Assembly (NCBI RefSeq): GCF_002949795.1
Contig: NZ_CP026692.1
Coordinates: 2,105,501-2,169,500, forward strand
Length of the DNA stretch: 64,000 bases
Reading direction: 5' to 3'
Source of the DNA: Nostoc sp. 'Lobaria pulmonaria (5183) cyanobiont'
Lineage (GTDB): Bacteria; Cyanobacteriota; Cyanobacteriia; Cyanobacteriales; Nostocaceae
The number at the start of each line of letters is the position of its first letter. Position 1 is the stretch's first letter. The notes beneath the pieces were generated by a model, which was given only the letters and a program-made list of their open reading frames with translations, was not told where the DNA came from and did not search any database. Made by a program: the position numbers and the translations under genes. Of the stretch, positions 18,891-27,185 are shown piece by piece.

Positions 18891-19649
18891 TCAAAACCAC
18901 CCTTCTTGTTCTAGGGTTTCAATTAGTTGCAAGCCACGTGGGTCGCCCACTCCTAACAGTGAGGCTTTGGCGTCTTCCCGGACTCCCAAATCTTGGTCTT
19001 CGGCAAAGGCTTGAATTAGGGCATCGATCGCTGTGGCATAAACTACATTAGAAGGCAATTCACGGCACAGTTGACCGATTGCCCAAGCACTGTTACTTCG
19101 CACTGCTGCCACGGGATCTTGGACTAAAGCTTCGATTAATGGTGGTATTGCCCCTATAACTGCTTCATAACCGACTTCTGCCATCTGTGCTAAGGCGCTA
19201 GCAGCCCACAAACGCACTGCGGAAATGTCTGTTTTTAAGGCGTCTGCTAAGGGTGCTAAAGAACGGCGATCGCGACAGTTTCCTAAAGCCCAAACAACAC
19301 CTTTACGCACATAGCCATTCCAATCGCTGTTTAGTTGAGCAATTAACGGACTTACTGCCTCTGAACTGGGATTACGTCCGATGCCATAAGCTGCACTCAC
19401 CCGCACTAAGGGACAGGTATCAGTTAACAGGCGAATCAGATGGGGGGTAGCACGGGCATCTTCTATATCACAAAAAGCACGTGCCGCTAACATTCTTTGC
19501 TGGGGCTGGGGATTTTCCAGCAAGGCTAGCATCACTTCTGGATCTGGCTTTGCCACAACTGATTCGGCAGTTAGCGGCTCTATTTTATCTAAGGGGCTTT
19601 CTAGCTCCTCCTCAATATCGAGTAGGCTTAGATCGTCTTCGTCATACAT
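18891..19649 (-). CDS. HEAT-repeat protein (PBS-lyase-like repeats)
   Basis: A 252-residue all-helical protein with about five HEAT-like repeats recognisable as RxxAAxAL/GxLxD units (MLAARAFCDIEDARATPHLIRLL, VRVSAAYGIGRN, VRKGVVWALGNCRD, VRLWAASALAQM, VRSNSAWAIGQL). An acidic N-terminus of about 35 residues precedes them. Proteins of this type include phycobilin lyase subunits (CpcE/F-like) and general scaffolds. No phycobilisome gene is adjacent, so a specific lyase role cannot be assigned. Confidence 0.8.
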   Translation of the reverse strand: MYDEDDLSLLDIEEELESPLDKIEPLTAESVVAKPDPEVMLALLENPQPQQRMLAARAFCDIEDARATPHLIRLLTDTCPLVRVSAAYGIGRNPSSEAVSPLIAQLNSDWNGYVRKGVVWALGNCRDRRSLAPLADALKTDISAVRLWAASALAQMAEVGYEAVIGAIPPLIEALVQDPVAAVRSNSAWAIGQLCRELPSNVVYATAIDALIQAFAEDQDLGVREDAKASLLGVGDPRGLQLIETLEQEGWF

Positions 19650-19805
19650 AATTTGATTTCAATCCCGAAAAGGGATTAACACATAATCCCCCGTGCTAAT
19701 AAGTTAAAGCTTTATATATATTAGTTGGGTTCTTATACATTTTCCTTTCTTCCTCGTTGAGTTTTATCTCAACGAGAATCTCCATAAATCAAACGCTACA
19801 GTATG

Positions 19806-20357
19806 TTATCGCTGTCCTTGAGTTGATTTTTCTGCACTCAGGAATTTTACCATCCAGATGGATTGGGTTTGATAACCTAACTGATTATAAAGATTCAATG
19901 CAGGTTTGTTTGATTGAAACACTTGCAGGCCAATTTGGCGATCGCCTCTTTGAATAGCCCAATTTTCCACATATCGCATCAAGGCTGTACCAATACCCCG
20001 TCGCCGATGTTCTGGTACAACGTAGAGGATAAAGATGTGAGCATGACGGTTCCCATGTACTTGATCTATGGCATTGCCTACCCAGAGGCAAGCGATGGGG
20101 GGCACAGGGGCAGAGGAGAGAGATTCTTTACTACTCCCTTGCTCCCCTGCTCCCCTGCTCCCCTGCTCCCCCTCTTCTTCTACCCACCACAAAGGCGTAT
20201 CGCTAGAAAAGTATTGCTTAACTGTTTGCTCTAAATGGGAAAAATCTTCATTGGGAAATAGATCCTGGTAAGTTCGCTGCATGAATTTAAGCAGGAGTGA
20301 TCGCTCCAAAAGGGAGCCACGGCGAATAATATATCCAGGTAGTAGTTGTTCAGACAC
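19806..20357 (-). CDS. GNAT-family N-acetyltransferase with an in-frame repeat insertion
   Basis: The 183-residue product has the acetyl-CoA-binding signature VVPEHRRRGIGTALM (motif A) and a C-terminal NLYNQLGYQ (motif B), typical of GNAT acetyltransferases. The substrate is unknown. Residues about 64-78 (GEQGSRGAGEQGSSK) are encoded by GGGGAGCAGGGGAG repeat DNA and interrupt the stretch between LWWVEEE and the PPIACLWVGNAID strand. They look like a repeat accommodated in a surface loop. The catalytic core is intact, so the protein may still be functional. Confidence 0.82.
   Translation of the reverse strand: MSEQLLPGYIIRRGSLLERSLLLKFMQRTYQDLFPNEDFSHLEQTVKQYFSSDTPLWWVEEEGEQGSRGAGEQGSSKESLSSAPVPPIACLWVGNAIDQVHGNRHAHIFILYVVPEHRRRGIGTALMRYVENWAIQRGDRQIGLQVFQSNKPALNLYNQLGYQTQSIWMVKFLSAEKSTQGQR
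20121..20176. repeat. GA-rich tandem repeat inside the GNAT gene
   Basis: Four near-perfect CTCCCCTGCTCC units lie inside the coding sequence without breaking the frame. They belong to the same family as the intergenic copies at 5257 and 14096. Confidence 0.7.
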
Positions 20358-20379
20358 TTAAATAGGTTTATTGACTTAG

Positions 20380-20568
20380 CTAGCTTGCGTTATGTGCTGC
20401 TGGAGGTAAATTAGCAGGAGTGGGTTGAGAAGTTACCTCTACCTCTTCAATTGGTGCGGGTGCTGCCATATCAGACGGTAAAAAGATCCGAGCGCTGACT
20501 GCAACTAGGGCAAAGACAAATACTAATACTGCAAGCAGTGGGGCGATGTATTGACGAAAAATAGCCAT
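20380..20568 (-). CDS. small single-pass membrane protein
   Basis: The 62-residue protein has one clear membrane helix (about residues 8-30, APLLAVLVFVFALVAVSA) followed by a Pro/Ala-rich soluble tail. It starts 22 bases before the stop-to-start gap of the GNAT gene on the same strand. No family is recognised with certainty. Composition and position make a real gene likely. Confidence 0.6.
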   Translation of the reverse strand: MAIFRQYIAPLLAVLVFVFALVAVSARIFLPSDMAAPAPIEEVEVTSQPTPANLPPAAHNAS

Positions 20569-20713
20569 ATTTTAATTGCAAGAAGCTAGGAACTTTTATG
20601 AGAACCTAGCTGAAGATTTGTGAAGTATTCTTGATTTATTTTAGCAATTTTCTGTGCATGGGAATTGGGAATTGGGAATGGGGCATTGTTATTCTCCTTG
20701 TCCCCCTACTGCC

Positions 20714-21136
20714 CTACTCCCGCTGGCGATCGCTCTCCAAGTCATCAAGTACTCTTTCGCAATACCAATTCTCCGGCATCCCGGGATAAGTCTCTTTTGC
20801 CTGTTCAATTAACCGTTCGGCTGCGACAGTGTCACCAGATAATTTAGCAATTAGTCTGTTTTTGAGATAGCTATCAGATAAACCCTCCTCAACCTGGGTT
20901 GGTATCCCTTGATTAATGGTTGATGGAGTTGATGGCCGGGACTGCTCTCTTCGCAATTGCCAAAATAAAACGTAATAAAGCGTACCAAAAATTAAAATTA
21001 GGCTGAGTGTTCCGAAAAAAGTTAGGAGGTTAAATGCTAGAAATCCCAGAACTAATTGCGAGAGAACATACCCAAGTAATAAACCAGTGAGTAAGAGGAT
21101 GAATGTGCCGACAGCAATAACTACTTGATTCCCCAT
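20714..21136 (-). CDS. membrane protein with two hydrophobic segments, unknown function
   Basis: The 140-residue product has two N-terminal membrane segments (about 6-30 and 36-62) followed by a cytoplasmic helical tail containing LSDSYLKNRLIAKLSGD and AERLIEQAKETYPGMPENWYCE. Its start overlaps the last 16 bases of the MFS gene, so the two are almost certainly co-transcribed and translationally coupled. I do not recognise a characterised family. Confidence 0.75.
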   Translation of the reverse strand: MGNQVVIAVGTFILLLTGLLLGYVLSQLVLGFLAFNLLTFFGTLSLILIFGTLYYVLFWQLRREQSRPSTPSTINQGIPTQVEEGLSDSYLKNRLIAKLSGDTVAAERLIEQAKETYPGMPENWYCERVLDDLESDRQRE

Positions 21137-22635
21137 ATATCCTCGTCTTCTTCCTCAAGTCCTGGTCTGGATACTGCCACTGGCTGAGGGTTCCAGGGGG
21201 CAACTAACGGTAAAAGTAGCAATCCAGGTAAGGCTGCTACTAAGGTTAATAAGAAAAATGAGGGCCAGCCTGTGGCCTTAGCCCAATCTCCGGCAGGAGC
21301 TGAAAGAACGTCTCTACTAATAGCCATTAAGCTAGAGAATAAAGCAAACTGAGTAGTTGTAAAGCGGTGGTTACAAAGGTTCATTAAAAATGCAACTGTA
21401 GCAACTGTGACTAATCCAGCACTGAAGTTTTCGATGTTCACTGCCAACACTAAAAGCGAATAATCTTTGCCAGCAACCGCTAACGCATAATAACCCAAGT
21501 TACTCAATAATTGCAGTATGCCAAATATCCATAGACTGCGATTGAGGTTAATTCTAGTCATAATGACGCCACCGACTAATACGCCGACTGTCGTTGCTAG
21601 AAAGCCCATTCCAGCTTGAATTGCCCCAATCTCAGTTTTGGTAAAACTGATTTCCCGCAAAAATAAATTTGCTGTGATTCCCACCAAAGAATCACCTAGC
21701 TTATAGAGGACGATAAAAACTAGGATGACGCTACCTTGAGTCAGCCCAAATCGGTGAAAGAATTCCTTGAATGGTAGGAAAATTGCTTCTTGTAAATTTT
21801 GGGGCGGACTATCTTCTCTTACCTCACCTAATAACTCTGTCGGTAATAACAAAGATGTGACTATCCAGGCTAATATCAAAGTTGCTAATAGCCAATAAAA
21901 TATAGGTAGGGAGATAAAGCCGACAAATACACCTCCGATTAATCCAACTACCAACACAGTTATAAATAGCAGAAAAATGACATCTTTGAAAGATAGGGGT
22001 GCAGCTTTTTGTGTGTTGTCGCGGATCTTTGGTTCTGCTGGTGCCCATAAAGTTGTCAGTACACTCCCTGCCATTAAAGCTGCCATGAGTAAGTAAACAC
22101 CATTCCAAGGGATATGATCTGCTAGAACTAAAGCTAAGGAACTGGTAATAAACAGGGCTAAACGATAGCCTAGAACCCAAACTGATGCACCTGTTTTGGA
22201 TTCTAGAGGATTTAAAATGTCCGTGCGGTAGGCATCACCGGCAATGTCTTGGGTGGCACTCAAAAAAGTGATGATCAGACAGTTGATTGCCAGAACTTGT
22301 AGTACTTGGTCATTTTGGGCAGGCTGTTGTAATGCTAGAAGTGCGATCGCTAATGCTAATCCCAGTTGCGTGATTACTAGCCAACCCCGCCTTCCTCCTA
22401 GAACTGGCGGTATAAATCTATCTAATAAAGGTGACCATAAGAATTTCAGGGAATAAGGCAAAGCCAGCAGACCAAATAAAGTAATTTTCCCTATATCAAC
22501 CTTGGCATCTTGCATCCACAACTGTAACGTTCTACTAGTTAAAAACAACGGCAACCCAGATGCAAAACCTAGCAATAACAAAGCACCCATCTTACGACTT
22601 TGGACAGCTTGTCGCAGTGCTTGCATTTCTCTCAT
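21121..22635 (-). CDS. AmpG-like major facilitator permease
   Basis: The 504-residue protein has about 12 hydrophobic segments and the AmpG/muropeptide-permease style: an N-terminal FASGLPLFLTSRTLQLWM, LPYSLKFLWSPLLDRF in the first cytoplasmic loop, and SATQDIAGDAYRTDIL in the loop after helix 4. AmpG proteins import cell-wall muropeptides, but cyanobacterial homologues are not well characterised, so the substrate is uncertain. It ends overlapping the small membrane protein gene. Confidence 0.85.
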   Translation of the reverse strand: MREMQALRQAVQSRKMGALLLLGFASGLPLFLTSRTLQLWMQDAKVDIGKITLFGLLALPYSLKFLWSPLLDRFIPPVLGGRRGWLVITQLGLALAIALLALQQPAQNDQVLQVLAINCLIITFLSATQDIAGDAYRTDILNPLESKTGASVWVLGYRLALFITSSLALVLADHIPWNGVYLLMAALMAGSVLTTLWAPAEPKIRDNTQKAAPLSFKDVIFLLFITVLVVGLIGGVFVGFISLPIFYWLLATLILAWIVTSLLLPTELLGEVREDSPPQNLQEAIFLPFKEFFHRFGLTQGSVILVFIVLYKLGDSLVGITANLFLREISFTKTEIGAIQAGMGFLATTVGVLVGGVIMTRINLNRSLWIFGILQLLSNLGYYALAVAGKDYSLLVLAVNIENFSAGLVTVATVAFLMNLCNHRFTTTQFALFSSLMAISRDVLSAPAGDWAKATGWPSFFLLTLVAALPGLLLLPLVAPWNPQPVAVSRPGLEEEDEDIWGIK

Positions 22636-22880
22636 TGTTTAAACATTCCTTTTCACCTTGGATTAATTTCACTTAAGAATGCGCGTTATCGGATACAGCA
22701 AGCGCCTATCATGCAAAGTTTGCAGGAATTATAAAGCTGTGCGCTTCACGTAAAATTGGTAAGCTAATTGCAGTTATCTTGCCACACCTGCTATACCATC
22801 TCATGCATATACGCCAGTTTGTACCAAATTTTCTTGGCTGATATGCTCATCAAGAATGTCCTGAAAGTTTTAGCTTTTCC
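22636..22880. other. intergenic gap at the border of the Dnd island
   Basis: These 245 bases separate the MFS gene from the first Dnd-linked gene. They contain no gene and no recognised tRNA or attachment-site duplication. I see no integrase near this border. Confidence 0.45.
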
Positions 22881-24338
22881 TTAACTTTCCTGAATTGGAT
22901 AAACCTGATGCCCCCTGATTTCTACTCTGTGTGCAGCAAGGCATTTTTCCCAACCTTCACGCGTACCAATGTCGCTTTTTTGGTTAAGCAGCCCTAATTC
23001 CTGTTCTTGTTGGGTGAGTTTAGCAAATTCTTCGTAACGAGGGTAGTTGCTGGTAACAAATGTTTCTTTACGGTGCAAAATCGGCGGATTTGCTCTAGTT
23101 TCGTAGTCTCGATGAGTGACGAATAGGGTTTTTAAATCAATACCGATACTGGCTTTTAATGCCGGATGCGGATCGGTGTCGAATTCCGGGTAAGACAGGT
23201 AGGATATTTGCGGCTTATCAGTGTGATATTTGATCAATGTAGCTTCATCGACACGCCCAATGGTACGGCTAGCGCAACCTTCACAAATTCGGAGTATGGG
23301 GTCAAGTGCAGCAAGTGCCGAAACATGGACATAAAGCGCACCACGCGTATGTTTACCAATTTTGCTTTTTTCGCACGCAGTTTGAATCACCCCAGGTTTA
23401 CCTAAGCTGAAAAGTTTTTGGTCGGCTACAAGGCACGCTTCTTCATAGCTACTAAAAAAGGCTTTAATGTCGTGCCGCATTTCTGGGGCTAACTTTTGCC
23501 ATGCAGGGCGTCGATCGAAGTGGGTGAGGGCGAGATAAACTTGGATATCGAGAGAACGACGGTAAGCGATCGCATCCCATTCTTCCTCGTCAGTGGCTTG
23601 CAAAACTACACCAAAGGCGCGGCGAAAGTTACCAAATTCGCTCAGTAATTCCTGTTCATTTTCTAATTCGCCTTTTACGGGTAGTCTACCGCGTTTGGTA
23701 AAAAAAGCCATTAATAATTGCAGTTGTTCTTGATAGTCTTCAAACCGCTTAACAGGGATGCGGACTCGCGGTGTAGAAGTTGCAGAAAAGAAGCGGATAG
23801 CTTTGTAACTTTCTTTTTCAGCTTCATCTCGAAAAACAAAGTAGACACCTAAAGCGATCGGTACTGCATCTACATTTAGGACTTCATCAATATAAGTTTT
23901 GAGTTCTTCTTGTTCGTAATATTTCTGAAAAGTATTGCGGCGGGTCACAATGCCATCATTGTAAGCAAGTTGGGTTTTGCTGGGAGCGTTAATCAGTATT
24001 TGAGCCGCGACAATTAAAACTTTCCCGGTGAGTTCCCAAGCTTGGATTAGGCTTTGACGGCGTTCCTCTGAGTCTTCAATAACGTTGAGGACGTAACCCA
24101 AATTGATCACATCAGCGGGGGTGCGTGGTACATCGGGATAATAGTAAGGATCCCAGCCTGCACTGGTGTAGCCTAAGTTTTTTACTCGCTGGACATCACC
24201 ACCGTAGCCGCAACCGTAGTCAAAAAAAGTGGTGTCTTGATGTAGGATTGCCCATTCTATTGCTAATCGCACGGGGCGAGATATGTCAGTGCGAGCGATC
24301 GCAGCTCTATGACGCTCGATTTCTAGCGCTTCAGGCAT
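22881..24338 (-). CDS. DNA phosphorothioation-associated putative methyltransferase
   Basis: The 485-residue protein has an N-terminal SAM-binding domain with motif I FFDYGCGYGGD (about residues 38-48) and a following DPYYYP. A long C-terminal region with Cys residues in ICEGCASR has no assigned activity. The sequence and position match the Dnd-linked putative methyltransferase family (TIGR04096 from memory). It is last in the minus-strand series dndC-dndD-dndE-methyltransferase, 51 bases after dndE. The target, whether DNA or something else, is unknown. It could add a second modification or act on the phosphorothioate pathway. Confidence 0.85.
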   Translation of the reverse strand: MPEALEIERHRAAIARTDISRPVRLAIEWAILHQDTTFFDYGCGYGGDVQRVKNLGYTSAGWDPYYYPDVPRTPADVINLGYVLNVIEDSEERRQSLIQAWELTGKVLIVAAQILINAPSKTQLAYNDGIVTRRNTFQKYYEQEELKTYIDEVLNVDAVPIALGVYFVFRDEAEKESYKAIRFFSATSTPRVRIPVKRFEDYQEQLQLLMAFFTKRGRLPVKGELENEQELLSEFGNFRRAFGVVLQATDEEEWDAIAYRRSLDIQVYLALTHFDRRPAWQKLAPEMRHDIKAFFSSYEEACLVADQKLFSLGKPGVIQTACEKSKIGKHTRGALYVHVSALAALDPILRICEGCASRTIGRVDEATLIKYHTDKPQISYLSYPEFDTDPHPALKASIGIDLKTLFVTHRDYETRANPPILHRKETFVTSNYPRYEEFAKLTQQEQELGLLNQKSDIGTREGWEKCLAAHRVEIRGHQVYPIQES

Positions 24339-24339
24339 A

Positions 24340-24385
24340 ATATTAGTTGTCAGTTAACAGTGAACAGTTAACAGTCAACTAATAT
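24340..24385. repeat. hairpin between dndE and the methyltransferase gene
   Basis: ATATTAGTTG (24340-24349) and CAACTAATAT (24376-24385) are exact reverse complements around a GTTAACAGT tandem. It could attenuate readthrough from dndE into the methyltransferase gene or simply be a dispersed repeat. Confidence 0.6.
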
Positions 24386-24389
24386 CCTT

Positions 24390-24776
24390 TCAATTTTTAA
24401 TGGCCAGTTCAATTAAATCTTCAATTTTCTTGATATTTGGATCGCCTGCTAAGTAACCAATACCGCGATGTAAGTGCAGGCGGAATTGAGTGGCGAGGGT
24501 TTCTTTATCGGTGGGATAACCGTCATTGTGACAGCGTTGCTTGAGGGCGAGGAGGAGTATATCAGACATTTCGCCACCAAAGACGCGCCAAGTCATTTCG
24601 ACGTTGCTATCTTGGGGAATTGGGACGGGGGAGGGTGCGGTTACTTCTGCGAGGGAACGACAAAATGCCCAACGACATAGGATATTCCATTGGTCAATTT
24701 TTGTGCTGCGTTTAAGTTTGGTAAGTTGGTCTTTGGCTGTTTGAGAGAGTTTTATTCTTTCGATTGGGGATTCCAT
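24390..24776 (-). CDS. dndE: DNA sulfur modification protein DndE
   Basis: This small (128 residues), helix-rich basic protein matches DndE. It opens with IERIKLSQTAKDQLTKLKRSTKIDQWNIL and has the conserved WRVFGGE and RLHLHRGIGYL segments. DndE is reported to bind nicked DNA and is required with DndC and DndD to replace a non-bridging phosphate oxygen by sulfur. It follows dndD on the same strand with a 68-base gap that holds a dispersed repeat (GCGTAGACGCGTAGCGGC near 24789-24823). Length is normal. Confidence 0.92.
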   Translation of the reverse strand: MESPIERIKLSQTAKDQLTKLKRSTKIDQWNILCRWAFCRSLAEVTAPSPVPIPQDSNVEMTWRVFGGEMSDILLLALKQRCHNDGYPTDKETLATQFRLHLHRGIGYLAGDPNIKKIEDLIELAIKN

Positions 24777-24844
24777 AATTTTGAAATTGCGTAGACGCGT
24801 AGCGGCTTGTCGTTAGACATCGCTCAATTTTTTAATAATATCTA

Positions 24845-26908
24845 CTACCAAAAATATCCTGGTTGGATAGTTGTTTGGCGGGTGGCGGAGTCATATTTGA
24901 GAAGATATTCACGGGCGATCGCTTCGTTTTCTCGCAGTGTTTCTACTTCTTTCTTTCCAATCTCGGTGTCGGTGGACAGCAGAATTACTTGATGGCTGGC
25001 GGATGGAAAGTAACGCTCAACTAGGTTGCTGCGGTGGGATGAGTCGAGTCTGCCTAGTGGCGTATCGATTGCTACTGGTAGGCGGTGTCCAGAGACTTTG
25101 GCTAGTCCCCAGAGGAAGGCGATCGCTAGTAGTTGTTTTTCGCCAGCAGAGAGGCGATGTTTAGGGACGGGTTTACCATTTAAATCGTAAAGCAAAAGGC
25201 TAAAAGTCTTGGTATCAATGGTGATACGATGCACTAAGTCTGATTTGTGCAGGAGATAAAGGAAGCAGTTTTTAACTTCCTCCTCTAATTTATTGAGTTT
25301 TCGCAGAGTTAATTTTTCACGAAAAATCTTGAGTGTGTTTTGAACTTTCGCTGCTGAGGTAATAATGTGTTCGCTATTTTTATGTTTAATATTTTCTACA
25401 GTATAATCACTTAATTCTTTTTTTGACTTAGCAATTATAGTTTCTAATTCAGCTAAACGGCGACGGATTGTTTCGTAATTTGCTTTAGCTTCAACAACCT
25501 GATTTTGTGCCGTTTCTAGTGCTTGACGCAGCTTTGTATAATCTTCGGGTGCTGCTGCTGTCTGCACTTGTCTTTCTAGAGTATGAATTTCTTCTTCTTT
25601 GTTTTTGAGAATAGCTAATTTCTCTTTTGCAGAAAGTTTAGAATTTTGTAAATGATATATGAGATTATCTAGCTGACTTAAAGTTTCATCATCGGCTAAT
25701 AGCCAAGACGCTTCTATCTGGATAGTCTTTGTATATAAACTATCGACATCTTGGATTAAAAATGATTGGATTTTTTCAACTTGTATCGGAGAAATTTCGG
25801 CTTGAATTAGCCAAGCGAGTAAGCGCTGATCTCGCTCAAGTAATAAATCTTTGGAGATTTGTACCTGTTGATGGCGAAATTCTTTTTCCCCCTGTGCTTG
25901 TGCCTGATTCAGCAAATTGGGAATTAATGCTAGAGGTAAAACATCAGCCGCTAATTCACACATCAATTGACGTACTTGTTCAATTTCCGCAGTTTTTGTA
26001 TCCTGTTGTAATTCTAATTGATTGCGTTCTGCTGCAATCTTTCCACCTTCAGAAATAAATTTATTAAAGGCTTCTTGCTGCTTTTGTTCTAATTCTTCTA
26101 CCTGATTTTTGAGAGTTTCTAATTTTTCTCCTGTTGTTTGATAGTCTTCTTGCTGTTGGGTTAACCTAGTTTCAATTTCCTCTAGGTTTGCTAAATCCTT
26201 AGTATTACCAACTTCTTTAAGTTTACGGTTAACTAAAATATCTAAATCAACTGCTAACCGATCTGCCAACTCTAGCCCTAAAAGTCCACGAATTGCATCT
26301 ACTACAAGTGGTGGTGGTGTTTCCTGTTCTGCGAGTTCTTTAACCTGTTCACCGTCAAAGAGAAATAAGTTAGAAATCCCTAATGGCAGGAGATTTTCAA
26401 TATATTCATCCCAGATATTAACTAAAGCATCAGGCCATGTATCACTGTCACCTAAAATACCTAATGTATCTTTACCATCTTTAGGATTTTTTGTCCAACT
26501 ACGCACAACACGGTATTTTATTGGTTTATCGTTTTCAATATGTTCAAAAAGTAATTCAATACGCGTGTCTGCAACTGGATCTATTCTCTTGGAAAGTTGC
26601 TCCTCTTGGGGAGACCCCATCGCTTTTAGCGTCTCCCCTTGGGAGAAGACCGCACTTTCCGCTTTGTTGTTAACACATTGATTGAGAAAATCGTTATAAC
26701 TTAAATTACCACGGGTAGAACATTGGGCACGGGGGCCATAAAGAGCAAGACGAATGGCATCCATAAGCGTAGTTTTTCCGCCGCCATTCATGCCACCTAA
26801 TAGGATAATTGGACGCGAGTTTTCTTCATCAACTTTTGGGTTAAGATTGATTACCTGTTTCCCACTGTATGGGCCAAAGTTTTGTAATACGAGTTCAAGA
26901 AATATCAT
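24845..26908 (-). CDS. dndD: DNA sulfur modification ATPase DndD
   Basis: DndD is an SMC/Rad50-like ATPase of the phosphorothioation complex. The start at 26908 (MIFLELVLQNFGPYSG) is chosen because an in-frame extension further upstream is encoded by a dispersed palindrome. The product of about 687 residues has a Walker A GGMNGGGKTT (about 38-47), the family motif LFLFDGEQ, a central coiled coil (about 250-560), the signature LSAGEKQLLA and a Walker B region AIDTPLGRLD. Residues about 84-109, between VNNKA and DPVADTRIELLF, correspond to a palindromic repeat and interrupt what should be a continuous family segment. All catalytic motifs remain, so it may still work. Confidence 0.92.
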   Translation of the reverse strand: MIFLELVLQNFGPYSGKQVINLNPKVDEENSRPIILLGGMNGGGKTTLMDAIRLALYGPRAQCSTRGNLSYNDFLNQCVNNKAESAVFSQGETLKAMGSPQEEQLSKRIDPVADTRIELLFEHIENDKPIKYRVVRSWTKNPKDGKDTLGILGDSDTWPDALVNIWDEYIENLLPLGISNLFLFDGEQVKELAEQETPPPLVVDAIRGLLGLELADRLAVDLDILVNRKLKEVGNTKDLANLEEIETRLTQQQEDYQTTGEKLETLKNQVEELEQKQQEAFNKFISEGGKIAAERNQLELQQDTKTAEIEQVRQLMCELAADVLPLALIPNLLNQAQAQGEKEFRHQQVQISKDLLLERDQRLLAWLIQAEISPIQVEKIQSFLIQDVDSLYTKTIQIEASWLLADDETLSQLDNLIYHLQNSKLSAKEKLAILKNKEEEIHTLERQVQTAAAPEDYTKLRQALETAQNQVVEAKANYETIRRRLAELETIIAKSKKELSDYTVENIKHKNSEHIITSAAKVQNTLKIFREKLTLRKLNKLEEEVKNCFLYLLHKSDLVHRITIDTKTFSLLLYDLNGKPVPKHRLSAGEKQLLAIAFLWGLAKVSGHRLPVAIDTPLGRLDSSHRSNLVERYFPSASHQVILLSTDTEIGKKEVETLRENEAIAREYLLKYDSATRQTTIQPGYFW
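26591..26660. repeat. 70-bp palindromic repeat lying in frame inside dndD
   Basis: The ends GGAAAGT (26591-26597) and ACTTTCC (26654-26660) are exact reverse complements. Inside, GGGGAGAC (26609-26616) pairs with GTCTCCCC (26630-26637) around a GCTTTTAGC centre. The GGGGAGACGC/GCGTCTCCCC style is that of dispersed cyanobacterial repeats, and the frame stays open through it. Confidence 0.75.
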
Positions 26909-26943
26909 AATTTTTAAGATTATTAAATACCAGTTAAAAGTTT

Positions 26944-27010
26944 GTAGTGAAGGCTTCAGCCCTCTGGTGCGTCCGCTACCCGAACAAAATAGGGCTGAAG
27001 CCCTCACTAC
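26944..27010. repeat. 67-bp dispersed hairpin repeat upstream of dndD
   Basis: GTAGTGAAGGCTTCAGCCCT (26944-26963) and AGGGCTGAAGCCCTCACTAC (26991-27010) form a 20-bp stem with one mismatch around GTCCGCTACCCG. This is a familiar Nostoc-type intergenic palindrome. It lies between dndC and dndD and may stabilise or attenuate the transcript. Confidence 0.8.
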
Positions 27011-27100
27011 GAGCAAATGTAAATTATTTACATTGCGTAATATAGTTTTATTTATTCTTGCATATCATACAATTGCGTAAAATTTGACTTCATTTTTCTT

Positions 27101-27184
27101 CAACCCACTTTCGCGCAGCCTCCCGTAGGGAAGGAAAGGTGGGTTTCGTCTGTGTAGCCGGGATTTGCAATCGCCGGGTTTCTT
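27101..27184. repeat. dispersed repeat just after dndC
   Basis: AACCCACTTTCGCGC ... GGAAAGGTGGGTTTCGTCTG is an imperfect palindrome with AACCCAC/GTGGGTT arms, ending within a few bases of the dndC stop. A related unit with AACCCACCTCCGTGGGTT lies upstream of dndC at 28911-28929. Confidence 0.7.
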
Positions 27185-27185
27185 C

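Noticed and set aside
26909..27016. Upstream in-frame extension of dndD by 36 codons.
   Set aside because: The added residues are encoded by the 26944-27010 palindrome, and the family N-terminus begins at 26908.
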